This document shows positions 35,700-47,290 of a stretch of 64,000 bases of DNA, piece by piece. The DNA is from Neurospora tetraspora (taxonomy: Eukaryota > Ascomycota > Sordariomycetes > Sordariales > Sordariaceae). The translations under genes were made by a program, and so were the position numbers. The stretch lies in contig NW_026944385.1 of NCBI RefSeq assembly GCF_033439725.1, positions 3,815,001 through 3,879,000 on the forward strand, written 5' to 3'. The notes below the pieces were generated by a model. The model did no database searches. It saw only the letters and a list, made by a program, of their open reading frames with translations, and was not told the DNA's origin. The first letter of the stretch is position 1. Every line of letters begins with the position of its first letter.

Positions 35700-38600
35700 A
35701 CTATATAAAAAGCCGCTCCCTACTGTAATTCTAAACGTAAGAATATCCGCTAATTAAAATAGGATAGAACCCCCTCTATATTTAATCTCTACATTACCCG
35801 ATTACGCCTTATATACGAAGAAAAAAGGTCAGCGGGAACTATTACTAATAACAAATCGGGTTAGCTAATACTATTAAATACCTTCCTAGCCAATAAAATA
35901 GTTAAAGTAAAAGCCTTCTAACGCTATAATAGTATTAATAATACTTATAAACCCGAAGATTTCTTTAACTACTTCAAATTAGTCTTTAATAATAAAAACG
36001 AAAAAAGACTAGCCTTAACCCGCTTATATATTATATAATAGAGAAAGAACAAATCCTTATCGGACTCATTCCCTACATTCGAAGAGAACTTTACGAAAAT
36101 TAAAAGCCTTATTTAGGAAAATAATTCTAAATTAGCCTAATTAAAAACCTCTATATTTAATACTATCTATAATTAATTAATTACAATCTATATACCTGAA
36201 ACCTATAACTTCTACATCGAATAATTAAAAAATATTATACAAAAATTTAAAGCTAATAAAACTTTCTATAATATTGGGGGCAATAATAAAGGATATAATA
36301 ATTATCGCTAGAATTCCCTTTCCTAGCACAACCCTACTCCTACCTTTAAATACCCTAAAAATATAAATAATAATATTATGATAAACTATATTAAAACCCT
36401 AATAATAAGGATGTTAAGCGTACTAAATAGGTCTCCTAAAATGAAAAAAATAAACGTTGTACTTTAAATTTCTATCTCTATTACAGAACTAACAGGCATA
36501 TAATCGGCAACTATATATATTAACTAATATAATATCCCCATATAGGCATTAAATCTACTATAATTAAGTTTAAAGTAAAACCTGTATTAAAAAATAATAA
36601 AAAATATTCTTCCTTTAAATATCGGAAAAAAATAATTCCCTTATAAAGTCGAATGAAAGAATATTCTAGAATACTAAATAAGGAAGCGGGAACTAAGAGC
36701 TTCCTAAGACCTATAGAAATAAATGTTACTAAAATACCTATCGCTATTAATAATAAAAATCGTTTCTATACCGTCGTTAATAAAGGTTATTAATATTATA
36801 TTGTAATTAATAAAAATATTATTAAAAAACTAAAGATTCCTATTATACCTATACTTAAAAAATAAGTACGAAGAGCCTCAATAGAAATAGAAAGGGCGGA
36901 AATTAAGGGGATTATTTATTTTAAAACAAATATTTATAAATATATATCTATTATTTATATTTACGTAGTCTCTAAATTAAAATTCTTTATTATTCTAAGG
37001 AAATTATAATTAATTACTATAAAAGCCTACTCTATCCTTTATAAATATAAATTCTAATACGGAATAGCTGGTTATTAAATCCCGTACTTAGGATATTCCC
37101 TAAAAAGTTTCTCCCTAAAGGCTAAGGAGTTTAAAGAAGCAATATACTATTTAATAATTATATTCGTAGCTACAATAAATAAGATTAAAAAGAAGAGCGG
37201 CCGGTAAATTGTAGAATTAATAATATTCGTAATATGTTTACGAAAAATTGAAAAGGCCCTTAAACCCAAAATCAGTATAATAAATAAGGAATTACGAAAG
37301 ATAATCCTTATAGAAATATATAATTACCTATTCGTTTAAAAGTAAGAGGAGGCTAATAAGGTTAATCCTAACCCCCTAAATATTAACTATAAAATCGAGT
37401 TTAAAAAAGATAAAAATAGCAAGGAGCCGCCTCTTCCTTACAATTACCTTTATAATATATTATAAAAAAAGCTCTTAATATTAAAAAAAACCTTTAGAAA
37501 TCTTCTTAATAAAGGTTTTATCTGTACTAATAATTTAATTACTATTATGCTAATTCTCTTTATTAGGAAATGAAAAAGAAATTTTTGGTTTTATTACAAT
37601 TATAAAGCTTTTAATACTATTACTAAAGCAAACCAGTACCTATTGCCCTTAATTAAAAAGACGTTTAAAATTATCGTTAAAGCGAAATAGTTTATTAAAA
37701 TAGATATTGTATAAACGTTCTATAAAATCTATATAGCCGAAGGAAAGAAAGAGAAGACGGTATTTCGAATTCAATATAGATTATTTAAATAATTAAATAT
37801 ACTTTTTAAATTATTAAGAATACTAGTAATATCTTAACAGTATATTAATAATATTCTAAGGAATTACCTTAATAATTTTACTTTAATATATATAAACAAT
37901 ATATAAATTTTCTTCTTAAGCTCTAAAGTAAATTATTTAATTAAAGCACGTAAAATTATTGAATATATAACTATCGCTAAATTCTATTTAAACACTAAGA
38001 AATATAAATTCGTAATAAAGAATACTAAATATTTAAATTTTATTATCATTACAAATATTAATATTTAAATAGACCTAAAAAACATTAAAGCGATTATCGA
38101 ATAGAAAGTACCTACGTTTCAAAAAAGGGTACGAAACTTCTTTAAATTTACTAATTATTACCGGATATTTATTGAAAGCTTTTCCTTAATTATAGGACTA
38201 CTAATAACCTTTATAAGTAAGGAGGTCCCCTTTAAATAAATTGAATAATATAATATAATTTTCAAAGAATTTAAGGAATTATTTATTAAAGCTCCTATTT
38301 TTATTTAATAAAATCCTAATTCATTTACTTTTTAAAAAATAAATTACAACGGGTATAATCTCGGTAATATCCTCACCTAAGAAAGTAATAAATAAAAAAT
38401 AATAATTATTTATTATTCCCAAAAGTTTACCCCCGCTAAACGTAATTACCCCATCTATAATAAAGAAATATTTGTAATTATTAAATATATAGAGAAATAG
38501 TCTATAGAATTCAAAAGTTATAAAAAGTTCATTATTATTACTAATTATTATAATTTTAAATACTTTATAGAAAGGTAGAAACTTTCTAAATAATAAATAT

Positions 38601-40420
38601 AATAAACCGAATTTCTCTTACAATTTAATTTCGAAATCCTCTACCACCCAAGGAAATTTATTGTAATTCTTGATATTCTATCCCGTCGGGACTAGGACCG
38701 CCTTAATGAAGAAAACGCAAAAACTAAAAAAAATATAACTAATTCTATAATCCGCTCTTAAAAATTATATTTATATAGTCGCTTCTTTTATTATAATAAG
38801 AGAGGGCGTAAAAATATTTAAAATCCGGATTTATAGCAATTCTTTAAAAAAGTCTCCTAAAAAGACGAAATCTACTAAATTATCCGCTAAGTTATTATTA
38901 ATATAAATAAAACCCTCCTAATTTCTACGTAAGGCCTAAAAATTCAATTCGGCGAATATACTATCGACGGATTCGGTAAATTATATTATAAAGGCCGTAT
39001 CTAAATTCTAAGAGCTTCCGCCATTACTAAAATTACAACTTTATATATATCCCTAAAAAAACGCTAAAAAGAACGTTCTCCGCACCTATATTATTCAAGA
39101 AGTATGTAATTCGAAGGCTCTTAAACACCCTGGGAAAAAAAGTACTATTTACGCTATTAATAAAGACTTTTATTAATTATTAGTAGGTAATTACATCCGT
39201 CGGTTCTCAATTAATTACGATATTTATAGTAAAGTAAAATATTAGGAAAAATATAAAAAAAGTTATTAAAGCCTTTTCCTATTTTAAATTAAATTTTTTA
39301 GAAATATCCAAATAAATTTCATTACTAATCTCCCCCCTATAGGAAACTATATTAACCTCCTCGTTATTAAAAATAGGCTTAGTAAATCGGTAATTCTAAA
39401 ACTAATACCCTCTATAGAAGTAAAAATAATAGTAGAAACTTTCTTTAAATATTTCGTATAATATTATAAGTAGCCGTAATCTATCGTTAGTAATAAAGGT
39501 ACTAATTAAACCAACCGATTTTAGAAATATTTCTATAATTTACTAAGTATCAATCAACTTTTAAATACTATTTTTACCCCTAAACCGACGGTAACCCCGA
39601 AAAAATAAACTAAGAAATATAAGCATTTTTAAAAAATTTTGTTAATTACGCCTAAAACGATTAGGATTGGTAATACCTAATAGTATAAGTAGCGATTAAT
39701 AGCCGAATTAGCACCTCTATTAATATATTTCTATTCTTTATTACTTATAATTATTATCCGCAATCCTTAATAACCCTAATAACTCCCCTAATAAAAATAA
39801 GTTTTAAGAACCCATAAATAAAAATTGAAGACTTCGTTATAATACTATAATAAATTATGGATCTATATTAAATAATTTTAGTAATTTCTATATAAGAGTA
39901 AAAGTATTTCGCTAATTATAAGAAGTAACTAATTAATATTTTCAAAATAGAGGATAAAATTTAATTAAATTTCAAAAACTTTATTATAATACGCCCTAAG
40001 AAGAATTTTAATTAGATTTATATAAAATATATAGTATTTAAAGTTTTTAACCCTTTCGTAGTAGAATTCTCTAACCTCTCTTCAAAGGTTTTTAATAAAT
40101 TTTATATAGACTTATTTAAGAGGATTTGTAATAACCCTTTACCGGATTAAATTATTACCGACTTTTAATTGTTAATTATTATAGTAAATAAGAAAAAAGA
40201 ATACCTTATAAATAAATAAAATCCTCTACTATATAATTAAAAAAAAGTCGTAAAATAATTTTAATTCGTTAAATTAATTAGCTATAATAATCTTAGGAGC
40301 CACTAAAAGAATTCGCTAATATAGTGGCCTTAAACTGATTCGAAGCGAAATATAACTTGAACGACATTAATAATAGATTAATCGAATATTTTAGTATAGA
40401 ATATACGAAGTAATAAAAAC
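35700..40420 (+). pseudogene. gag-pol relic of the gypsy element
   Basis: The plus-strand frame is broken by many stops but is readable. At 37570-37690 NFWFYYNYKAFNTITKANQ and LPLI..TF fit the RT start. At about 37885-37905 YINNI stands where active RT has YMDDI. At 37990-38240 KYKFVIKNTKYLNFIIT and the VRNFFKFTNYYRIFI block follow. RNase H begins near 38320 (NYNGYNLGNILT for D.S..aiG.vL.Q). Integrase lies at 39160-39800, with VSNKGTN.TNRF for VSDRGTQFTNRF and a PKPT block for HPQTDGQ. At about 40180-40330 an EYLINK...KWVK-like stretch may be a chromodomain. Asp-to-Asn at the catalytic positions kills the enzymes. Confidence 0.85.
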
Positions 40421-41521
40421 GGTAGTAAAGGAAGAAAAAAAGAGGGTAATAAATATCGATTCTAAATTTTTCTAATTTTTCTTTAATATTTTATACTTCC
40501 GGTTACTCCTAATCTCTATAGCCTTTAACCGCTTTTCGAACCATTCGAAGCGGGCTATTAACTTTATTATAATAAATTCCCTAAAAGGGAAAGCAGGGAT
40601 TAGGGGAACGGTTAAGGTAATAGGAGCGGTAAAAGTCAGGGGAGCGGCGGTAGCGTTGCTAAAAACTGAAAGGAAATAGCTATATTTCTATTTAAAAATC
40701 TTAATTAACCGAAATTTATTTTTACTAAAATAAATAAAATAAAAGAGATTTACGAAGAAATAGTATTATCTTTATATAATTTCCTTAATATAATATTAAA
40801 TAATTATAATTCTACGGATATATCTAAAGGCCTTCGTCTTTTCCTTACTAAAAGTCGCCGCCTCTTAAATTGTAACAAATTTCTAAATTAAAAACGAAGC
40901 CTAATTATACCGTTTACCGTTATTATAATAGGTTATATACACCTAATTTCCGGGCTTAATATAGTACTCGTACGGGACATTCAAATATAAAATATACAAG
41001 ACCTCAGAAAGGTTATAATGTACTTAAAAAATAAATAAAATTGATAACGATTTCTTAAAATAGGAGTAATAGGGAGGACTTACTAATAAATATTCAAATT
41101 TGATAAATTTAAGATTCTTAAAGGTAATAATAAGGTTTTCAATACGCCCGCAATAGGCGGCGGCCTCCTAGGAAGGGGACTAAAAACCGTATAATAACGG
41201 CGAAGATGAAGCTTCGCTCTTAAATGGCTAAGACGGAAATAAGGACGGTTCGGATAAAATTAAATAGAATATCTAGTTTAATTAGGAAGGGTAAATGAAG
41301 AATTAATTAAAGGATAGTAATATTTACTTTATAAATTTAAACGACGGCTAAAAAAAAGTAGAAAGGAGAAAGAGAGGGAAAGAAAGTCGGGGGAAGGGTT
41401 TTTATATATAATTCTAAAGGTATATATATACGTATGCTACTACTTATTACTTACTACCTTCGTTGGTCGAAATAAAACGAGCGAACGTATAGAGAAGTAA
41501 GAAGAGGGAAGAGGGGAATAA

Positions 41522-41723
41522 TATTATAGGGCTAAAGCCTGGGCTATAACACTCTAATTATCGACTAGAGCTATTATAAGGTACCATGGCTATATCTATA
41601 TAGCCCCTATTAAAACCTCGCATCTCCAATGGAGCCGCCTCTCAGACAGAACTTTCCTTCTTTATAGAACCTCAATTAAACTATACAACCAGCACCTATA
41701 TTAACCGTGCTATCCCCGTTACA
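41522..41723 (+). repeat. 3' LTR of the gypsy element
   Basis: This 202-bp LTR is directly preceded by the polypurine tract and followed by the AATAT duplication. Confidence 0.92.
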
Positions 41724-41966
41724 AATATAAATTAAATACGATTAGTTAATTAAGTATATATAATTAATTGAGTACAATTAAATGAAATATACGACCGTAC
41801 CGCTAACTCTCCTATAAATGCCCTATAAAATACCCTGTAAAATAACCCATCTAGGGGTATATATCTAGGTAGGGCATAACAATCTAAATAAATGCCTAAA
41901 ACATTAAAATACCTAAATTTCTAGGCGAAATTTATAAAAGAATACATTTGATATCTAGGAGATGAC

Positions 41967-42046
41967 AGGGTTAGAGATATATATAAGGAAAAAAAAGTGG
42001 GCCACCGTACGAATAGATAATAATGACCGTACAGTTAGACTTTTTC
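41967..42046 (-). repeat. Right TIR of the MULE
   Basis: This is the inverted partner of 31954-32032, directly followed by the TAAAATAT duplication. Confidence 0.88.
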
Positions 42047-42054
42047 TAAAATAT

Positions 42055-42980
42055 TGGTTTAATATTATAATAGCCGCTTGGGGAACTACGCGATCTCGCG
42101 AAGGCCCTTGCAACGACCCAGACCAACTGCTTTAGGGTAGTCTCTGGAGCCTACAAGGCAGCGTCTACGTTCAGTATTAAGACGGAAACCTTCTGCCCAC
42201 CTCTTAACTTCTACCTTAATAAGAGGGTTAGAGCGTTTGAAGACCGGCTCACCCGCTCACCGGCAGCGGCCTTCGTTAGGGGGACGCTAGCCTGGGTAGC
42301 GGGGGAGCTACGAGGCGGAAAGGGAGGCAAATAATTATAGCCACCCCCGGTTAGCGGCCGGGCAAAAATTAAATAGGCTAAGAAATATGCCTCGGACGAA
42401 GATATCTCAATACCGTAGGGAAAGGCGAAAGAACCTACGCCGGGTAAGAAAGAAAAGTAGTTAGAGAAGGCAACTCGGAGGGAGTAAGTTACGAGGTAGC
42501 ATATTAAAGTGGCCGAAATAATAAGGAAAAAGAGAAAACTAAATACTGCAAAAGCGCGTACGTAGTTCGATAAAACTATATTATAATGCTATATTTAATC
42601 TAATATGAATAAAAAACTATTACCGCACTACCTTTCGAAAACTATAAGCTCGCTCCTAATATAAGTTAGGACGGGTAAAATAGGCCTACGAACATTCCTA
42701 TTCGAAAGAAGGGTACCGGAGGTAATAACTCCCTATTACTAATACGGGCTAACTAAAGAAATATTCAAATATATTATATTAAAATATAGGGAAACAGAAG
42801 ATATATAATTATAAGGAGACTTAATTTAGCTATAAAATATCGAATAATTTTATAACGAATTTAAGATTATAGAAGGAATGAAGCGGATTTTTTATTAGGC
42901 CTTACGCTTAAGTCGATTATAGGAGTACAAATTAGTGGTAAAGATAAAATAAGTAAGAGAAGTAGAAGAACTATTAGGGA
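42055..42980 (+). pseudogene. C-terminal relic of a Tad1-type LINE protein
   Basis: The frame from about 42078 reads LGELRDLAKALATTQTNCFR, then VVSGAYKAASTFSIKTETFC and PPLNFYLNKRVRAFEDRL. These correspond to the post-RT region of fungal non-LTR polyproteins (A..Q..clR.v.GAyraTp...LE.E...PPldlyl). Further on, LLIQVRTGKIGLRTFLFERRVP and a C.CG...E...H..L.C pattern, partly mutated, follow, then a WALRLSRL..Y.LVVKI end. The first 270 bases are GC-balanced and almost stop-free, the rest AT-rich. It abuts the right target duplication of the MULE. Confidence 0.75.
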
Positions 42981-44198
42981 GTTTAAATTAATCTTTAATT
43001 TTAGGGCGCGGGAATATATTTATAATACTTTTAAATTAATTACCTGGATACGAAAAGGTTTAACGAAGGCGCTAATATAATACTAAGAAAACGCTAACAA
43101 ATTACTAGTTAAAATTAATTCTGATTATTAAAAATTAAATGATAAATATAATTAAAGAATATTATAAAAAGACGAAATTAAATTACCGACGTAAAGGGAG
43201 CGAACGTTATTAACTAATTATTTAAGGACGGGGCCGTCTTAAACGTTATAAAGATCTAATTTGGGGTTAGGGTCGTTCTTGTAATTACTTTTAAATTTAT
43301 AATTAATTTCTTCTTTAATATTATCATCTTTAATAACGTCGTTATCGAAATTAATCTACTTTAATAAAGCCTTGCTCCTAATATACCTACCTTCGGTAAC
43401 TAGGGTAGGACCGAAAATATAATTATTAAATAATGATTTAAAGACTTTAAAATAAATAACGTAAACAATAACTTCGATATTAGTAATTTAATTAAAAATT
43501 AGCAAAGAAATCGAAATGGAAATTATATAGAGTATTTATATAGTTAGAAAAATCTTCGAAATTAACTATAATATAGCGAATAGTAATAATACCTTCTTTA
43601 ATAATACTAACGCGATTTACTACGTCGTCGATACGGTTCTTAACAACCGAAGTAAAATTAATAATTTTATTAAAAACGGCCTAAAGGGCCTTATTAACCT
43701 TATTAGCGGAAATACGTAATAAAATAATATTATAATAAATAATAATAAAGTCCGAAATGTTACCTGGGGCAGCGCTACTATTATTTATCTTCTTCTTTTT
43801 AAGAGAGGAGTAAACGTCGGAAAATAAGATTACAATAAGAATATTACTATTATTATTAAATTTATTATTATTATTTTAGAAGGTAGTAATTATATCTTAA
43901 ATAGTAAAAATAATTTATAAATTGTAAATAAGGATTTAATACTTAGAAGATTTAAAATCGAAGTCGGTATTATAAAAATTTTAATAACTTAGATAAAGTT
44001 ACGGCCAAGTTCGAAATAACGCCCCTTTGAATATTTCTTAAGCTTTTTACTTAATTTATATTTATAATAAAAGTCTCTAATTTTAATTAATTTAAAGATT
44101 AATTATAATGATAAAAAAGAATAAGGGAAAGGCTTATAAAAATCCGAAAAATAATAAACATTATTAAAGCCGCTATAAAAGCGCTTATAAAAAGGAGC
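42981..44198. other. AT-rich RIP-degraded sequence
   Basis: No terminal repeats were identified. A minus-strand frame at about 43500-43780 is locally stop-poor and amphipathic, but I could not assign a family. Confidence 0.35.
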
Positions 44199-44203
44199 GA
44201 CGT

Positions 44204-44342
44204 TGTGATGGCATTTGTGGGATGCATCTGTCATTACAACTATATAAGACCACTTGAGCGACCGAATTGCCAGCTTCGGTTACTTGTACCCTTTTGTGGG
44301 GACACGGGCTGGTTAGTGTAGTGGTCTGCCAGCACCGTGACA
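44204..44342. mobile_element. Solo LTR, 139 bp, GACGT target duplication
   Basis: This GC-balanced patch in AT-rich DNA begins TGTGATGGCATTTGTGGG and ends CAGCACCGTGACA, the TG..CA form of LTR termini. The 5-bp sequence GACGT stands on both sides (44199-44203, 44343-44347). No partner copy lies within the window. It shows no sign of RIP decay. Strand is not determined. Confidence 0.75.
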
Positions 44343-44347
44343 GACGT

Positions 44348-45020
44348 AGGGGACTATATAACATAAACCGTAAATACATAAAATATATTAGACGTCGTTA
44401 TTAGGGACCCAATAATAAGCCGTAGAAGTAATACTCTTCTCCTACTCCTTTACTTTCTATTTATTTAGTATTACTAGCGAAGGGCCTTAATAATTTTCTT
44501 AAATATGTAACGGGGAGTACTAAAAAATATAGTAGTAAGAATAGTAGTTTTAAAGTCCTTAAAATCTTTAAAAACTTTTACCAGCTTATTATCGGGCTTA
44601 TTAAACTTATTTAGGGCCTTAGCTTGAACTTTATTAAAAAGAACTATAATAGCGCTAAGTCGGAGCTGAAAAGGAAATATAAATAGCGTAATAATAGGAT
44701 AGAAGCAGTAAATTAGTAAGTAAGTAGGATAAGGAATATAAGAAGGAAAAAGAAGAAGGAAAGGAAAGAGTGAAGGAGGAATTACTTTATTAATTGGAGG
44801 GTAAGTCGCTATAATATACTTATTATAAAAAATAAAATAAAAGGGTAAAGTAGAATGAGGGGGAAGAATGACGATATAATTAATAATTAATTAAATTTAG
44901 CGGAAAGAACGGAAGGGAAATAAGACGGGGGTAAGGTTGGAGGGACTATGTACTAGAATTAAAGATCATGCCTTGAAAATAATAGTAAAGTTATATTAAG
45001 TAGAAGATAAATAGTGAAGG
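44348..45020. other. AT-rich RIP-degraded sequence
   Basis: Nothing was recognised between the solo LTR and the MITE candidate. Confidence 0.35.
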
Positions 45021-45022
45021 TA

Positions 45023-45118
45023 CGGTGCTAATACTGCGCCGTTACGATTGAATAGCGGAGGGTTTTCAGCCGGCTATGGCACGGTTTTTCCCACCGACTA
45101 AGAACGGAAGCAGCACCG
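45023..45118. mobile_element. MITE candidate, 96 bp, TA-flanked
   Basis: This GC-balanced insert starts CGGTGCT..CTGC.CCGTT and ends AACGGAAGCAGCACCG. The ends form an imperfect inverted repeat of about 20 bp, and TA flanks both sides (45021-45022, 45119-45120). It has no coding capacity. The short length and single copy make this tentative. Confidence 0.55.
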
Positions 45119-47164
45119 TATACCCACTAGGTGGACTATATAGTTAGTTAGCATATATAAGACCAATAATAATATTATAATAAAATTTCCCAGAAATATT
45201 ATTTACATTTATATTTAAGAGGAGTTAATTATAATAAGGATATACTTTTATTATAATTTCTATTGAAGATATTATTTGATAATTAAATTTAGAGGGGCGA
45301 TTTTTTATAATTGAAATTATTATTCGCTCTAATTCGACGGCGGGCTAATTATTAGGGTCCTAATTAAATTATAAGAAGGTATATTTTAGGCCGCTATCGA
45401 AATTGTATTTAATAAGCGTTTCGATAATTTATATACTAAATTTCGTAGCAATTTCATCGTCGTCGTTATTAATAGTATTATTATTCGCAGGGAACCCTAA
45501 ATTATAATCTAGGAAACTTTATATTCATATCGCTGGAATATTTATAATATTATTATAGGCTTTAAAGAATTATTAAATATAATAATTTTAAGCGAAGTAT
45601 TATAGAGCGTAAATATACGTTATTATTAATCCCTTTAAGCTTACTTCTTTACTATTGCTATCGCCGTCAATAGTAATTATGTCGGTATAAATTTACTTTA
45701 GTATTCTATCAGTTAAAATCGAAATTATATTAACGAAGTATTAATATTCGAATCCTACGCGCTTAATAATTATTAGCGGGATAATTACCGAAGGGTAAGT
45801 TATAAAGCCGTTTAATAATATAACTATAATAATTATTCTATAGGATAATTATATATATTTATAGCCGGATATAACGTTAATTATATTTATAAATACTATA
45901 GCGCTAATATTTGTAACGAAAGCCTAAGCTCCGTTTGAGAGGGCCTACTATTTAAACCCCCAATCCTTTTCAATCTTTTTAAGAAATATAAACGTATATA
46001 ATAAAGTATTTTTATAGAATTAGAAGCCGGGAGTATTAAGGGTATAATTAAAGCCGTTTAATTATATAAGAGCCTATTTTTCGATAATATTGGGGATTAT
46101 AATAGGGATAGTAACGTTATTTTAAATTATTTTGGCGAATAGGTTTAAATTAGTAATACAGTTTAATAAAGGAATTGCCGAAATAAAAATAATAATATAC
46201 TTAGGTACAAATTGGATCTACTACTATATAGCGAAATCTCAATTTTGTAAGAATTATATTTTATTATAAATAATTCGGTAAAATTGAATATTTTCTATTA
46301 CAATTATCCGTAATTCGTAGCGGAATTAGATTTACTCTTTAATCCTAACGTTCGAAGTAAAGTCTTTACATATATTAATTTAAAATAATTTTAAACATTA
46401 TGTTATTTTTCTATAAGGAAATTTATTCGTTTATATCCTTAATTTCCTATTCGGCTAAATACGCTTCTAATAATTCTTCGTCGATATTTCCATCTTTTGG
46501 GAAGCTAGGTTAAATAACGGTATTAAAAAAACCTTTCTTTACAATACTTTTTATAGAACCCTTCTTAATAATACCCTTCTTAGTACCAACTTTTTTAATT
46601 ATAGTCTTTTTAATAATTTTACCGGATTTAATAAGCGTATTAGCGTATATTACACCACGTAATTTTGTACGAATCTGGCAGTTTTCTACCATTTTTCTAT
46701 AAATATTTAATAATTTAGTAGTAATAATAAATAAAGACCGCCGTTAAAATAATAATACGTATTGTATTTATATTATTACAGCTAATAACCGTATTTTATA
46801 TTAATTCGTCGAATTTTATTTAAATAAATATCAATTATACCCGCGGATCTCTTATATTTATTATTACCCTATAATTATAAAGGTATTTAAAAAGAAATAT
46901 ATTATTAAATATTATAATATATTTGTAAAATATTTAGGCGATGAACGAAATTAGTATAAGAATTAGTAATAAGTATACTAGAGTAGTAACCCCTTTATTA
47001 TATTCTTTTTAAATTTTATCCGTATATATACGGATTACCATTACATATATAATTATTTTTTCCAGTACTAATATCGTTAATTAATATAGTAACATTTAAA
47101 GGGCTTTATTTAAGCTGGCGAATAATATATATGTTTAAACTATAAAGTTAATATATAATAACTT

Positions 47165-47290
47165 TAAATTATTTTTATAGGGAAAATTTAAAGAGGCAGG
47201 AATAAGAGTGAATAGTATATAACAGTTTTAAATTATTTTTCTATAGGGAAAATCTAAAGAAGCAGAAATAGGAATAAATATTGAATAAAT
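47165..47290. repeat. Two-copy tandem repeat, about 60-70-bp unit
   Basis: TTTTAAATTATTTTTCTATA, followed by GGGAAAATCTAAAGAAGCAG, occurs twice in succession with small differences. It shares the CTATAGGGAAA core with the 39-bp units at the island ends. Confidence 0.7.

Larger units (their letters stand above)
35156..41723 (+). mobile_element. Ty3/gypsy LTR retrotransposon, 6568 bp, AATAT duplication
   Basis: The 202-bp LTRs (35156-35357, 41522-41723) begin TGTCATGGGGCTAAAGCCC (3' copy TATTATAGGGC) and end CGTTACA (5' copy TATTATA). AATAT stands at 35151-35155 and 41724-41728. A purine-rich tract (GAAGAGGGAAGAGGGGAATAA) precedes the 3' LTR. The interior carries RT, RNase H and integrase remnants in that order on the plus strand, the Ty3/gypsy gene order. 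It sits inside the MULE, so it inserted later. Confidence 0.93.
31954..42046 (+). mobile_element. Mutator-like (MULE) DNA transposon, split by a gypsy element
   Basis: The ends (31954-32032 and 41967-42046) are about 80-bp inverted repeats starting G[G/A][G/A]AAAGTCTAACCGTACGG. The 8-bp duplication TAAAATAT flanks the element (31946-31953, 42047-42054). Subtracting the nested gypsy element leaves about 3.5 kb, close to the size I recall for the Hop MULE of Fusarium oxysporum. The transposase relic inside shows MULE motifs. Long TIRs with 8-10 bp duplications are typical of the Mutator superfamily. Confidence 0.85.

Noticed and set aside
44300-44345. tRNA D-arm-like run (GGTTAGTGTAGTGG) as an RNA gene
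   Set aside because: There is no B box or acceptor stem; the segment lies inside the solo LTR with its GACGT duplication.
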